Shown here: in pieces, positions 55,999 through 64,000 of the stretch
Layout of the letters: each line of letters begins with the position of its first letter
Position numbering within the stretch: the first letter of the stretch is position 1
From: Hylemonella gracilis str. Niagara R
GTDB lineage: Bacteria > Pseudomonadota > Gammaproteobacteria > Burkholderiales > Burkholderiaceae_C
Assembly: GCF_000600295.1 (NCBI RefSeq)
Contig: NZ_JEMG01000001.1
Span: 1,927,165-1,991,164, forward strand
DNA length: 64,000 bases
Direction of reading: 5' to 3'
Made by a program: the position numbers and the translations under genes
Notes under the pieces: model-generated
Seen by the model: the letters and a program-made list of their open reading frames with translations, nothing else
What the model was told of the DNA's origin: nothing
Databases searched by the model: none

Positions 55999-58347
55999 AT
56001 GAAAAGTCACACCGCTGAACGGACCGTGGAGCGCATCGATGCCGCTGCGGCGCTGCTGTCCGCCTCCGGCCCTGATGCAGGTGCCGATGCAGGCGCCGTG
56101 GGCTCACAAGCCTCCGCACTAGCTCAAGTGCCCGGCGCTACCATCGCGCGGGCGCGTGCCTTCGCCGAACCGCTGTTGGCCGGCGAAACCCTGGAAACCG
56201 GTGAGAACACCCTGGCTCATGCGGACGCCGTGGCCGCCATCCTGCGCACCATCGGCGGCTCCGAGGCCATGCAGGCGGCGGCTTACCTGGTCTACGCCAG
56301 CGCTTATCTGAACAAGCCGCGCGAGGTCATCGCCCAGGCCTTTGGCGAAAGTCACGCGGCGCTGGCGGTGGAGACTACGCAACTCGTGTTGGTTCAGCGG
56401 CAGGCGCGTGCCAAGGCGCAGCGCGAGCTGCTGCAGGGGATGGTCGGTGGCTCGGCGGGCATCGAGCTGGGGACGGCGGCGCAAACCGAGAACGTGCGCA
56501 AGATGCTGTTGGCCTTCTCGCGTGACCTGCGCGTGGTGCTGCTGCGCCTGACCTCGCGCTTGCAGACCTTGCGCTGGTTCGCAGCCAGCAAGCGGCCCTT
56601 GCCGCCTGGCCTGGCGGCGGAGTCCCTGCATGTTTTCGCGCCCCTGGCCAACCGCCTGGGCATTTGGGAAATCAAGTGGGAAATGGAAGACCTGGCCTTT
56701 CGCTTCCTGGAGCCTGAGACCTACAAGCAGATTGCCCGCCTGCTGGACGAAAAGCGCATCGAGCGCGAGACTTACGTCGTGCAGTTGCGCGACACCTTCG
56801 AGCGTGATCTGCGCGCTCAGGGCATCGAAGCCCAGGTGCAGGGGCGACCGAAGCACATCTACAGCATTGTCAAGAAGATGCGTGGCAAGTCGCTCGACTT
56901 CGATCACATTTACGACGTGCGCGCCCTGCGCCTGATCGTGCCGGACGTGCCAGCTTGTTATGCCGCACTGAGTTGGGTGCACAGCCGGTTCACGCCCGTC
57001 ACCGAGCAGTTCGACGACTACATCGCCCGACCCAAACCCAACGGCTACCAGTCCCTGCACACCGTGGTGCGCGACGCCGAGGGGCGCGCACTTGAGATCC
57101 AGATCCGCACCCAGGCCATGCACGAGCATGCCGAGCTGGGCGTGGCCGCGCATTGGGCCTACAAGGAGGCCGGGGCCAAGGGCTACGGTGGCGCGGTGAC
57201 TGCCGACAGCGCCTACGACGCCAAGATCGCCGTGCTGCGACAACTGCTGGCCTGGGAGCGCGAACTGTCCGGCGGGGGTGACGACGATACTTCCGGTCAG
57301 GTGCGTGCGCAGGCGGGTGGCATGCTGGATGACCGCATCTATGTGTTGACGCCCCAGGCCACCATCGTCGACCTGCCCCAGGGCGCGACGCCGGTGGACT
57401 TCGCCTACACCCTGCACACCGACCTGGGGCACCATTGCCGCGGCGCGCGCGTCGACGGCACCATGGTGCCGCTCAACACACCGCTGAAGAACGGCCAGAC
57501 GGTGGAAATCACCGCCGTGAAGGATGGCGGGCCCTCGCGCGACTGGCTCAACCCCGAGCTGGGTTACATCGTCAGCCCGCGCGCGCGTGCCAAGGTGCGG
57601 GCCTGGTTCAATGCCCAGGCCGCGCAGGAAACCATCGCGCGTGGGCGCGAGGTGGTGGAAAAGATCCTGCAGCGCGAGGGCAAGACAGCCGTCAAGCTCG
57701 AGGACCTGGCCGCGCAACTGGGCTTCTCCAGCGCGCAAGCCTTGTTCGAGGTGGTGGGTAAGGACGAGTTCTCCTCGCGCAGTATCGAGGCCGTGTTGCG
57801 ACCGGCCGATGTCTCACCGGCGACTGATGCCGGGGACGCGGTGCAATCGATGTTGCGCCGTCCTCGCAGCGACGGCAGTAGCAGGGGCGGTGTGCTCGTG
57901 GTCGGAGTCGATTCGCTGCTCACCCAACTCGCGAAGTGTTGCAAGCCCGCGCCGCCTGACGCCATACGCGGCTTTGTCACGCGCGGCAAGGGTGTCAGCG
58001 TGCACCGCGCCGACTGCGCCAGCCTACAGGCCCTGATCCAAACGCATGGTGAACGGGTCATCGACGTCGAATGGGGTTTGCCCAAGACCGGTGGCGAAGG
58101 CAAGGGAGGCGGGCCGGTCTATCCGGTCGACGTGCACATCGAAGCCGCCGACCGTCAGGGCTTGCTGCGCGACGTGAGTGAGGTCTTCGTCAAGGAGAAG
58201 ATCAACGTCATCGGCGCCCAGACCCAGACCGTACAAGGCGTGGCCCGCATGACGCTGACCGTGGAGGTGGCCAGCACCAGCCGTCTGGCCAAGGTGCTGG
58301 CGACGGTGGCGGCGCTGCCGGGGGTGTGGAAGGCCAAGCGCAAGTAG
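55999..58347 (+). CDS. relA: (p)ppGpp synthetase RelA
   Basis: This 782-residue RelA/SpoT protein makes the stringent-response alarmone on ribosomes with uncharged tRNA. The N-terminal hydrolase-like domain (about 60-180) is degenerate: the position of the catalytic HD pair reads AAYLVYAS, so it is probably synthetase-only. The synthetase domain (about 245-365) is intact: YSIVKKMRGKSLDF, YDVRALRLIV, KPNGYQSLHTVV. TGS (about 445-505), helical and C-terminal ACT (about 708-782, VDVHIEAADRQGLLRDVSE) domains follow. The zinc-finger-type CCKPAPPD is present. A separate SpoT-type hydrolase would be expected elsewhere. Confidence 0.94.
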   Translation: MKSHTAERTVERIDAAAALLSASGPDAGADAGAVGSQASALAQVPGATIARARAFAEPLLAGETLETGENTLAHADAVAAILRTIGGSEAMQAAAYLVYASAYLNKPREVIAQAFGESHAALAVETTQLVLVQRQARAKAQRELLQGMVGGSAGIELGTAAQTENVRKMLLAFSRDLRVVLLRLTSRLQTLRWFAASKRPLPPGLAAESLHVFAPLANRLGIWEIKWEMEDLAFRFLEPETYKQIARLLDEKRIERETYVVQLRDTFERDLRAQGIEAQVQGRPKHIYSIVKKMRGKSLDFDHIYDVRALRLIVPDVPACYAALSWVHSRFTPVTEQFDDYIARPKPNGYQSLHTVVRDAEGRALEIQIRTQAMHEHAELGVAAHWAYKEAGAKGYGGAVTADSAYDAKIAVLRQLLAWERELSGGGDDDTSGQVRAQAGGMLDDRIYVLTPQATIVDLPQGATPVDFAYTLHTDLGHHCRGARVDGTMVPLNTPLKNGQTVEITAVKDGGPSRDWLNPELGYIVSPRARAKVRAWFNAQAAQETIARGREVVEKILQREGKTAVKLEDLAAQLGFSSAQALFEVVGKDEFSSRSIEAVLRPADVSPATDAGDAVQSMLRRPRSDGSSRGGVLVVGVDSLLTQLAKCCKPAPPDAIRGFVTRGKGVSVHRADCASLQALIQTHGERVIDVEWGLPKTGGEGKGGGPVYPVDVHIEAADRQGLLRDVSEVFVKEKINVIGAQTQTVQGVARMTLTVEVASTSRLAKVLATVAALPGVWKAKRK

Positions 58348-58541
58348 GTCCGTCCGACGGTGGGCGTCATGCGCCCGTGTTGCTTGTCAAGGTGTCCCGC
58401 GAGGACGCTTGAGCCAGGATCGCGATGGCGCGCGGTTGTTTCCAGGCCAGTCAAGGAATGATTCTCAAATACCCGCGCGGGTTATGGATATGATGAACTC
58501 CGCTTTCGCAAGCGTCACGCATTGTTCATCGGAGAACGCAT

Positions 58542-60152
58542 ATGCCGGCTTTTTTGTCCAATCTTTCGGTGGCCAAGAGACTGGGTCTCGGTTTCGCCCT
58601 GGTTCTGCTGCTTTCTCTCATCACCATCATCGTCAGCATTTCGCGGCTGAGCGCCGTGGCGGATTCAACCCGGCAGATGGTGGAAGTGCCCATCAAGTTG
58701 GAGCGCATGGTCAGTGACTGGTACCGCAATCTGCACACTGGCGTGCGGCGCACGGCGGCCATCGCCAGAAGCAGCGATCCTTCCCTCGCGACCTATTTCG
58801 CTGAGGAGGCAGCGCTGTCCAGCAAGTCCTCGGGCGAGTACCAGAAGGCCGTCGAGGGGCTTCTCAGCAAGGACCGTGACAAGGCCGTCTTCGCCGAGAT
58901 CGGTGAGCAGCGCAAGAACTACCTCAGGACACGCGACGCCATCGTCGCGCTGAAGAAGGAGGGCAAGCTCGACGAGGCTAACAAGATGCTGGACGAGCAA
59001 TTCACGCCAGCTGCCAACTTGTATACCAGCAAGATGGAGGCGCTGATGAACAACCAGCGCGAGGACATCGACGCCATGGCCAAGGAGATCGAGGCCAACT
59101 ACGAGGCCAGCCGCATGCTGCTGGTGGCGCTGGCGGTGGTCAGCACCGTGCTGAGCATGGTTTTCGCTTGGTTGCTGTCAGGCACCATCACCCAGCCCTT
59201 GCTCAAGGCTGGTGAGGTGGCCCGTGCTGTGGCGCAGGGTGATCTGAGTGTGCAGATCGACAACACCCGTACCGACGAGGTGGGTCAGGTACTCAACAGC
59301 CTCAAGGAGATGCAAGGCAGCCTGGCGCGCGTGGTGTCCCAGGTCCGCCAAGGCTCGGAGAGCGTGGCCACGGCGAGCGCCGAGATCGCGCAGGGCAATC
59401 AGGATTTGAGTGCTCGCACGGAGAGCCAGGCCAGTGCCTTGGAAGAGACCGCTGCCTCCATGGAAGAGCTGGGCTCGACCGTCAAGCAGAACGCGGACAA
59501 CGCACGCCAGGCGAACCAGTTGGCTCAGAGCGCCTCCACCGTGGCGGTCAAGGGCGGCGAGGTCGTGGCCCAGGTGGTGGACACGATGAAGGGCATCAAC
59601 GACGCGAGCCGCAAGATCGCCGACATCATCAGCGTGATCGACGGCATTGCCTTCCAGACCAACATCCTGGCCTTGAACGCGGCGGTGGAGGCGGCCCGGG
59701 CCGGTGAGCAAGGCCGGGGTTTCGCGGTAGTGGCGGGCGAAGTGCGCAGCCTAGCGGGTCGTAGCGCTGACGCAGCCAAGGAGATCAAACAGCTGATCGG
59801 CGATAGCGTGCAACGCGTGACCCAAGGCACGGCCCTGGTGGATCAGGCCGGCTCGACCATGGGGGAGGTGGTCGCCAGCATCAAGCGCGTGACGGACATC
59901 ATGGGTGAGATCAGCGCGGCCAGCGCGGAGCAAAGCGCCGGGGTGGCGCAGGTAGGCGAGGCCGTGACCAACATGGACCAGGCCACGCAGCAGAACGCGG
60001 CGCTGGTGGAGGAGATGGCGGCGGCGGCGTCCAGCCTGCGCTCGCAAGCCCAGGAACTGGTCCAAACCGTGGCGGTGTTCAAGCTCAGTGGTGGGCATGC
60101 CGGCGGGGGCCACGCTGGTGGCGCGCAGCCAGCCTTGCTGGCATTGCGTTGA
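58542..60152 (+). CDS. Methyl-accepting chemotaxis protein (first of a tandem pair)
   Basis: The 536-residue chemoreceptor has a transmembrane helix at about 12-34, a periplasmic four-helix-type sensor domain of about 155 residues, a second helix at about 190-212, HAMP, and a cytoplasmic signalling domain. The hairpin tip reads [20 protein letters not shown]. Gln/Glu methylation sites lie in helices such as [16 protein letters not shown]. There is no C-terminal NWETF-type pentapeptide; it ends LLALR. GGAG lies 8-11 bases before the ATG. Its 3' half is a mosaic of the neighbouring receptor. Confidence 0.95.
   Translation: MPAFLSNLSVAKRLGLGFALVLLLSLITIIVSISRLSAVADSTRQMVEVPIKLERMVSDWYRNLHTGVRRTAAIARSSDPSLATYFAEEAALSSKSSGEYQKAVEGLLSKDRDKAVFAEIGEQRKNYLRTRDAIVALKKEGKLDEANKMLDEQFTPAANLYTSKMEALMNNQREDIDAMAKEIEANYEASRMLLVALAVVSTVLSMVFAWLLSGTITQPLLKAGEVARAVAQGDLSVQIDNTRTDEVGQVLNSLKEMQGSLARVVSQVRQGSESVATASAEIAQGNQDLSARTESQASALEETAASMEELGSTVKQNADNARQANQLAQSASTVAVKGGEVVAQVVDTMKGINDASRKIADIISVIDGIAFQTNILALNAAVEAARAGEQGRGFAVVAGEVRSLAGRSADAAKEIKQLIGDSVQRVTQGTALVDQAGSTMGEVVASIKRVTDIMGEISAASAEQSAGVAQVGEAVTNMDQATQQNAALVEEMAAAASSLRSQAQELVQTVAVFKLSGGHAGGGHAGGAQPALLALR
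59556..60123 (+). repeat. MCP signalling-domain repeat, copy 1 (mosaic identity with 61270-61837)
   Basis: By direct alignment with an offset of 1714 bases, 59833-60123 differs from 61547-61837 at only two positions (60035 and 60074). The stretch 59556-59690 is also nearly identical. The intervening 59690-59832 carries many mostly synonymous differences. Confidence 0.85.
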
Positions 60153-60252
60153 GTTTCTGGACCTTACGCTGTCGAGAGAGGGCGGCGCATTAACCTGCTT
60201 CGGCGATTTGCCCTGGCCATTGGCAATTGCACGTCGATACAAGGAGGTAAGC

Positions 60253-61866
60253 ATGTTTGGTACAAAAAGGCTCAAGGTTGGCCAACGATTGACACTCGGT
60301 TTTGGTGTTGTTGTCGCCTTGGGCGTGGTCATTGCCTTGGGCAGCACGGTCAAGATGAACAGCCTGGCGGCTGATCTGGAGATCATGTCAGGCGAACAGA
60401 TGACGCAGATGCGGCAGTTCGTGCAACTCAAGGACAACCTGAATGGGGCGGCGCTCAACTTGCGCAACGTCATGATCAGCACGAACGTCGAACTCAAGCC
60501 CCGATTCCGCGACATGGTCGAAAAGCTGAAGGCGGACAACGAGAAGCTGATCGCGGAACTCGACAAGGTCACCGACACCCAGGAAGGCAAGGCCTTGCTC
60601 GCTGCCATCAAGGACAACAGCAAGGCCTATGAGGCGATTGCTTCGCAAGCCATGGAGCTGGCCATGCAGGGCGATACGGCGGGCGCGGACAAGGCCTTGT
60701 TCACCGCCCGGGAGAAGCGTCTTGCCTTGTTCAAGGCAGTGGAGGATTCGATCCAGTTGCGTTTCGACACCGCCCAGAATCTGGCCAAGGCTGGTGCTTC
60801 TACCGCCGCCACCAGTGCTTTGCTGTCGCTTGGACTGGCGCTGACGATGGCTCTGCTGGGGGGCTTCATCGCTTGGCAAATCACACGCCAGATCCGTGGC
60901 GAACTCGGCGCGGAGCCGCACGAGGTGTCGCTTGTCGTCAGTCAAATTGCCGAGGGTGACCTCAGCACGACGGTTGCAGTGCGCGTGGGCGACAAGAACA
61001 GCGTCTTGGCTGCCGTCAAACGCATGCAAGAAGCCTTGGTGCGCACGGTGACTGCGGTGCGCCAGGGTTCGGAGAGTGTGGCCACGGCGAGCGCCGAGAT
61101 CGCGCAAGGCAATCAGGATTTGAGTGCTCGCACGGAGAGCCAGGCCAGTGCCTTGGAAGAAACCGCTGCCTCCATGGAAGAGCTGGGCTCGACCGTCAAG
61201 CAGAACGCGGACAACGCGCGTCAGGCCAACCAATTGGCCCAGAGCGCCTCCACCGTGGCGGTCAAGGGGGGCGAGGTTGTGGCCCAGGTGGTGGACACGA
61301 TGAAGGGCATCAACGACGCGAGCCGCAAGATCGCCGACATCATCAGCGTGATCGACGGCATTGCCTTCCAGACCAACATCCTGGCCTTGAACGCGGCGGT
61401 GGAAGCGGCGCGCGCGGGGGAGCAGGGCCGTGGCTTCGCCGTGGTGGCCGGTGAGGTGCGCAACCTTGCCGGGCGCAGCGCGGAAGCGGCCAAGGAAATC
61501 AAGCAACTCATCGGCGACAGCGTGGAGCGGGTGACCCAGGGCACGTCCCTGGTGGATCAGGCCGGCTCGACCATGGGGGAGGTGGTCGCCAGCATCAAGC
61601 GCGTGACGGACATCATGGGTGAGATCAGCGCGGCCAGCGCGGAGCAAAGCGCCGGGGTGGCGCAGGTAGGCGAGGCCGTGACCAACATGGACCAGGCCAC
61701 GCAGCAGAACGCGGCGCTGGTGGAGGAGATGGCGGCGGCGGCGTCCAGTCTGCGCTCGCAAGCCCAGGAACTGGTCCAAACCGTGGCAGTGTTCAAGCTC
61801 AGTGGTGGGCATGCCGGCGGGGGCCACGCTGGTGGCGTGCAGCCGGCGCTTTTGTCCTTGCGCTGA
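60253..61866 (+). CDS. Methyl-accepting chemotaxis protein (second of a tandem pair)
   Basis: The 537-residue receptor has the same architecture as its upstream neighbour: helices at about 12-30 and 186-207, a different periplasmic domain ([20 protein letters not shown], resembling four-helix-bundle MCP sensors), HAMP, and an almost identical signalling domain and C-terminus ([15 protein letters not shown]). AAGGAGG lies 5-11 bases before the ATG, an ideal ribosome-binding site. It follows the first receptor by 100 bases. Ligand unknown. Confidence 0.95.
   Translation: MFGTKRLKVGQRLTLGFGVVVALGVVIALGSTVKMNSLAADLEIMSGEQMTQMRQFVQLKDNLNGAALNLRNVMISTNVELKPRFRDMVEKLKADNEKLIAELDKVTDTQEGKALLAAIKDNSKAYEAIASQAMELAMQGDTAGADKALFTAREKRLALFKAVEDSIQLRFDTAQNLAKAGASTAATSALLSLGLALTMALLGGFIAWQITRQIRGELGAEPHEVSLVVSQIAEGDLSTTVAVRVGDKNSVLAAVKRMQEALVRTVTAVRQGSESVATASAEIAQGNQDLSARTESQASALEETAASMEELGSTVKQNADNARQANQLAQSASTVAVKGGEVVAQVVDTMKGINDASRKIADIISVIDGIAFQTNILALNAAVEAARAGEQGRGFAVVAGEVRNLAGRSAEAAKEIKQLIGDSVERVTQGTSLVDQAGSTMGEVVASIKRVTDIMGEISAASAEQSAGVAQVGEAVTNMDQATQQNAALVEEMAAAASSLRSQAQELVQTVAVFKLSGGHAGGGHAGGVQPALLSLR
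61270..61837 (+). repeat. MCP signalling-domain repeat, copy 2 (mosaic identity with 59556-60123)
   Basis: This is the partner of the repeat in the upstream receptor gene at an offset of 1714 bases. Near-perfect identity at both ends flanks a clearly diverged central segment (61404-61546), which is the usual footprint of recent gene conversion. Confidence 0.85.
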
Positions 61867-61912
61867 GCCTTCCTGGCCGCTGGCTGTGGCGGTAGGGGGC
61901 TTCCGCCCCGGT

Positions 61913-62413
61913 TCAGCTTTTCCAGAAGCCCGAGTGCGGGGCGCTGGCTTCCTCGATCAAGGCCGGCCCGATGCATTCGATCGGGTGCGGCGATGCCGCG
62001 AAGACATCGCGGCAGGACAGTTCGGCGTCGCGCTGCTCGGCGCGTTCCCCGCGAAACACCCGCAACCGTACCGCGTCGATGCCGTAGACCACGCGCCCGA
62101 TGTTGGACCAGAAGATGGCACCTGCGCACATCACGCAAGGCTCGGCGGAGGAGTAGAGCGTGGCGCGCGTCAGCGTCTCGCGGTCCACACGCGGTGAGAC
62201 CATCCGCACCGCGTTGGTCTCTGCATGGCCGGTGCAGTCGCCGGTTTCGCTGGTGTTGCACCAGGCCTCAGCCAGTACCTCGCCCTGGTCCGAGACGATG
62301 ACGGCGCCAAAGGGCCGGTTGCCGCGCGCGCGGCCGGTGGCGGACCAGGTGATGGCCTGGCGCAGGTAAGCGCCGTCGCGCTCGTCCAGGGTGATTTCCG
62401 TGGGCAGGCTCAT
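61913..62413 (-). CDS. Nucleoside/nucleobase deaminase (cytidine-deaminase-like fold)
   Basis: The 166-residue zinc deaminase has H63 and E65 in GHAETNAV and the zinc cysteines C93 and C96 in EPCVMCAGAI, the CDA-superfamily pattern. The segments NRPFGAVIV and IGRVVYGID are close to guanine deaminase (GuaD) and related nucleoside deaminases, but a tRNA-adenosine deaminase or another base substrate cannot be excluded. It starts 2 bases after the stop of an upstream substrate-binding-protein gene on the same strand, so the two form an operon. It converges on the second chemoreceptor. Confidence 0.87.
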   Translation of the reverse strand: MSLPTEITLDERDGAYLRQAITWSATGRARGNRPFGAVIVSDQGEVLAEAWCNTSETGDCTGHAETNAVRMVSPRVDRETLTRATLYSSAEPCVMCAGAIFWSNIGRVVYGIDAVRLRVFRGERAEQRDAELSCRDVFAASPHPIECIGPALIEEASAPHSGFWKS

Positions 62414-62415
62414 GC

Positions 62416-63450
62416 TCAGGCCTTGTAAGCGCGTTCCGCGCCGGTCGGCAACAGGCTGCGTTCGAACACGTTGTCGGCGTTGGGGCGGTTCTGCAGGCCG
62501 AAGACCTGGGCCACTTGCGTGATCTGTTCCTCCAGCAGCGCCTTGCGCACGTCGCCCAGGCCGTGCGTCGCCACGTCCGGCGCAGCCACGTACTGGGCGG
62601 TCAGGCGCCAGCGCTCGAGTTCCACCTGTTCATCCAGGATGGGTTCGCGCTGCTTGATGGCGGCGATGGCCGCCGTCGGGTTGGCCAGGGTTTCCTTCAG
62701 GGCGCGGTTGCTCGCGCGCAGAAAACCCGCCACCAGGGCCGGTTGCTCGGTGATCAGCTTGCGGCTGGCCAGCACGGCGTTGCCGTAGAGGTTGACGCCG
62801 GCCTCGGTGTACTTCAGCACCGACAGTTCCTCGGCTTTCATGCGCGCGAACAGCGAGACGGCGGAGTCGTGGAAATAGGTGGCACCGTCCACGTCGCCGC
62901 GCACCATCACGTTGTCACGCGCGCTGAAGTCGGTCGTGACCCACTGGAAATGATCGGCACCGAGCTTGAGCTTGTTGGCCACCATGGGCCAGGCGCGGCG
63001 GGTGGACTCGACGGCGGCCGCGGCGATGCGCTTGCCCTTGAGGCTCTGGAAGTCGCTGGTGATGCCCCGGTCCTTGCGGCCGATGATCACGAATGGTGCG
63101 CGGTTGTAGTACTGGTAGACCGCCTGCACCACGGGTGTGCCTGGGTTCTGGGCCTGGAACTCGGTCAGCGAGCTGATGTCACCCAGGCCCAATTGGTAGA
63201 CACCACTGGCGACGCGGGTGATGGAGGTCACCGAACCGGCGCCCACGTCGATGGACACGTCCAGCCCTTCGTCGCGGTAATAGCCCTGGGCCTGCGCGAG
63301 GAAGAAGGGTGCGGTCTGCCCGGTGACGCGGAAGTCCAGCGTGAACTTCAAGGGCGTGAGTTTGGTGCTGGGTTGGGCCCAGACTGCGGGTGCGGCGAGG
63401 GTGGACGCGGCAATTGCGGTGGACGTACCAAGGAATTGGCGACGAAGCAT
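62416..63450 (-). CDS. ABC transporter substrate-binding protein (NMT1/THI5-like, TauA family)
   Basis: The 344-residue periplasmic binding protein has a Tat-like signal (LRRQFLGT, hydrophobic stretch, cleavage near VWA-QP). NMT1/THI5-type features follow: FTLDFRVTGQTAPFFLAQAQGYYRDEGLDV, then AGSVTSITRVASGVYQLGLGDI and LKGKRIAAAA. AGGAG lies 8-12 bases before the ATG at 63450. Relatives bind pyrimidine precursors, sulfonates, nitriles or purines. No permease or ATPase gene is present in the window, so these may be elsewhere or upstream of the oxygenase. Confidence 0.88.
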   Translation of the reverse strand: MLRRQFLGTSTAIAASTLAAPAVWAQPSTKLTPLKFTLDFRVTGQTAPFFLAQAQGYYRDEGLDVSIDVGAGSVTSITRVASGVYQLGLGDISSLTEFQAQNPGTPVVQAVYQYYNRAPFVIIGRKDRGITSDFQSLKGKRIAAAAVESTRRAWPMVANKLKLGADHFQWVTTDFSARDNVMVRGDVDGATYFHDSAVSLFARMKAEELSVLKYTEAGVNLYGNAVLASRKLITEQPALVAGFLRASNRALKETLANPTAAIAAIKQREPILDEQVELERWRLTAQYVAAPDVATHGLGDVRKALLEEQITQVAQVFGLQNRPNADNVFERSLLPTGAERAYKA

Positions 63451-63496
63451 GGTTAGGCTCCTGGAAAGGGTGAGTGCCCGATCAGGTCGACCGGGT

Positions 63497-63687
63497 TTCC
63501 AGAGCAATTTCCGGGCGCCGGGCTGGCCAACGCTGAACGCTTCTACTCCTGGGCGCTTTCAAGCAAAGCGTGTGCCAGTTGTGTATACCGTCGGGGTGAC
63601 AGTTCTGGCCCGGGCCTTGCTTGTCTTGTGGCAGGAGTAGAAGCGTTCACCCAACCCCTGGGGTTGTGGCCGGAAATTGCTCTTGAA
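63497..63687. repeat. Two-part inverted repeat in the divergent promoter (mirrored operators)
   Basis: The 259-base gap between the binding-protein and oxygenase starts contains a mirrored arrangement. AGAGCAATTTCCGG (63501-63514) pairs with CCGGAAATTGCTCT (63670-63683). TGAACGCTTCTACTCCTG (63534-63551) pairs with CAGGAGTAGAAGCGTTCA (63632-63649). Spacing between the two elements is nearly equal in both arms (19 and 20 bases), and weaker similarity continues inward. The centre contains GTGTATACC. Each transcript therefore carries the same elements in the same orientation upstream of its start codon. Confidence 0.75.
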
Positions 63688-63709
63688 GTTCAACTTTCAG
63701 GAGATTTGC

Positions 63710-64000
63710 ATGACCGCCAAGCTTTACGACCTCACCGAGCTGCAAAAAGAATCGCGCATGGGCACGATGGGCACGCTCGACACCGCGCGCGACATCCGCC
63801 GCATCGACCTTTCCAACTTCGAGGCCCGCAAGGCCGAGATCGCCGACCAGCTCTGGGACGCGGCGGTGGACGTCGGCTTCTTCCAACTCGTCAACCACGG
63901 CATCCGCCCGGAGGAAATCCAGGACGCCTTCGCCATGGCCGAGCGCTTCTTCGCCTTGCCCGAGTCGGTGAAGCGGCAGTACCCGCACCAGAAGGCGCTC
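63710..64000 (+). CDS. 2-oxoglutarate/Fe(II)-dependent oxygenase, isopenicillin-N-synthase-like, 3' partial
   Basis: The first 97 codons of a gene that runs off the window. The visible protein has the N-terminal dioxygenase domain typical of the isopenicillin N synthase family (GFFQLVNHGI, AERFFALPE). The catalytic HxD...H region lies outside the window, so activity cannot be judged. AGGAG lies about 8-12 bases before the ATG. It is divergent from the substrate-binding-protein/deaminase operon and shares the mirrored promoter elements with it. Substrate unknown; a nucleobase or pyrimidine derivative is a guess from the neighbours. Confidence 0.85.
   Translation, partial: MTAKLYDLTELQKESRMGTMGTLDTARDIRRIDLSNFEARKAEIADQLWDAAVDVGFFQLVNHGIRPEEIQDAFAMAERFFALPESVKRQYPHQKAL

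Noticed and set aside
58471-58482. Perfect 12-base palindrome ACCCGCGCGGGT upstream of the first chemoreceptor
   Set aside because: Position is suitable for an operator, but short GC palindromes are common here and no second copy was seen before the other receptor.
63665-63683. Sigma-54-like promoter (TGGCCGG...TTGCT)
   Set aside because: The GG-to-GC spacing is one base short, and the mirrored copy in the other arm lacks the TGGC, so the repeat is better explained as a shared operator or leader element.

Overview
The window is a continuous stretch of GC-rich (mid-60s %) housekeeping chromosome from a betaproteobacterium. Gene content and order point to Burkholderiales, probably Comamonadaceae: odhA-odhB-lpdA; scpB-rluB; ndk-rlmN-pilF-rodZ-ispG-hisS-yfgM-bamB-der-hfq-hflX-hflK-hflC-(DUF2065)-hisZ-purA; ispD-ispF; and a poly-3-hydroxybutyrate-cycle dehydrogenase. 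The genus cannot be fixed from sequence reading alone. I found no rRNA, tRNA, CRISPR array, insertion sequence, phage or integrase gene.

Layout. 1-1242: end of a fused branched-chain-type ABC ATPase (LivG-LivF). 1.57-7.9 kb: 2-oxoglutarate dehydrogenase E1, E2 and E3, with an unrelated low-GC secreted protein between E2 and E3. 8.1-12.0 kb: zapE, a secreted charged helical protein, a YdcH-family protein and a DinG-family helicase. 12.1-14.1 kb: divergent bamD and rluD. 14.2-33.6 kb: a nearly unbroken plus-strand run for chromosome condensation, rRNA modification, type IV pilus and cell-shape scaffolding, isoprenoid synthesis, tRNA charging, outer-membrane assembly, ribosome GTPases, Hfq, the HflKC complex, HisZ and PurA. 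33.6-43.8 kb: a phosphoribosyltransferase, a divergent yeiH/LysR pair, metC, a DUF2189 membrane protein, a NodI/NodJ-type exporter, mnmH (selU), and divergent tesA and a YbbA-type ATPase, then rlmB. 43.8-46.9 kb: accessory genes (two small orphan genes, a DUF481 outer-membrane protein, serB, a low-GC outer-membrane barrel). 46.9-54.0 kb: mfd, ispD-ispF and an EnvZ/OmpR-type two-component system. 54.1-58.4 kb: 3-hydroxybutyrate dehydrogenase, an alpha/beta hydrolase and relA. 58.5-61.9 kb: two tandem chemoreceptors with mosaic DNA identity. 61.9-64.0 kb: a nucleoside-deaminase/substrate-binding-protein operon divergent from a 2-oxoglutarate-dependent oxygenase that runs off the end.

Working together. 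Central carbon metabolism (Odh complex), isoprenoid precursors (IspD, IspF, IspG), outer-membrane biogenesis (BamB, BamD), RNA metabolism (Hfq, RluB, RluD, RlmB, RlmN, MnmH, HisS) and stress control (RelA, Mfd, HflX, HflKC, the two-component pair) make up most of the window. The most unusual signals are: the mirrored two-part inverted repeat in the divergent promoter at 63.5-63.7 kb, which suggests one regulator for a small uptake-and-catabolism unit of unknown substrate; two secreted low-GC orphans inserted next to housekeeping genes; a promoter-driven pair of tiny orphan genes at 43.8-44.4 kb; a terminator-like hairpin in the mfd leader; and the mosaic gene-conversion pattern between the two chemoreceptors.
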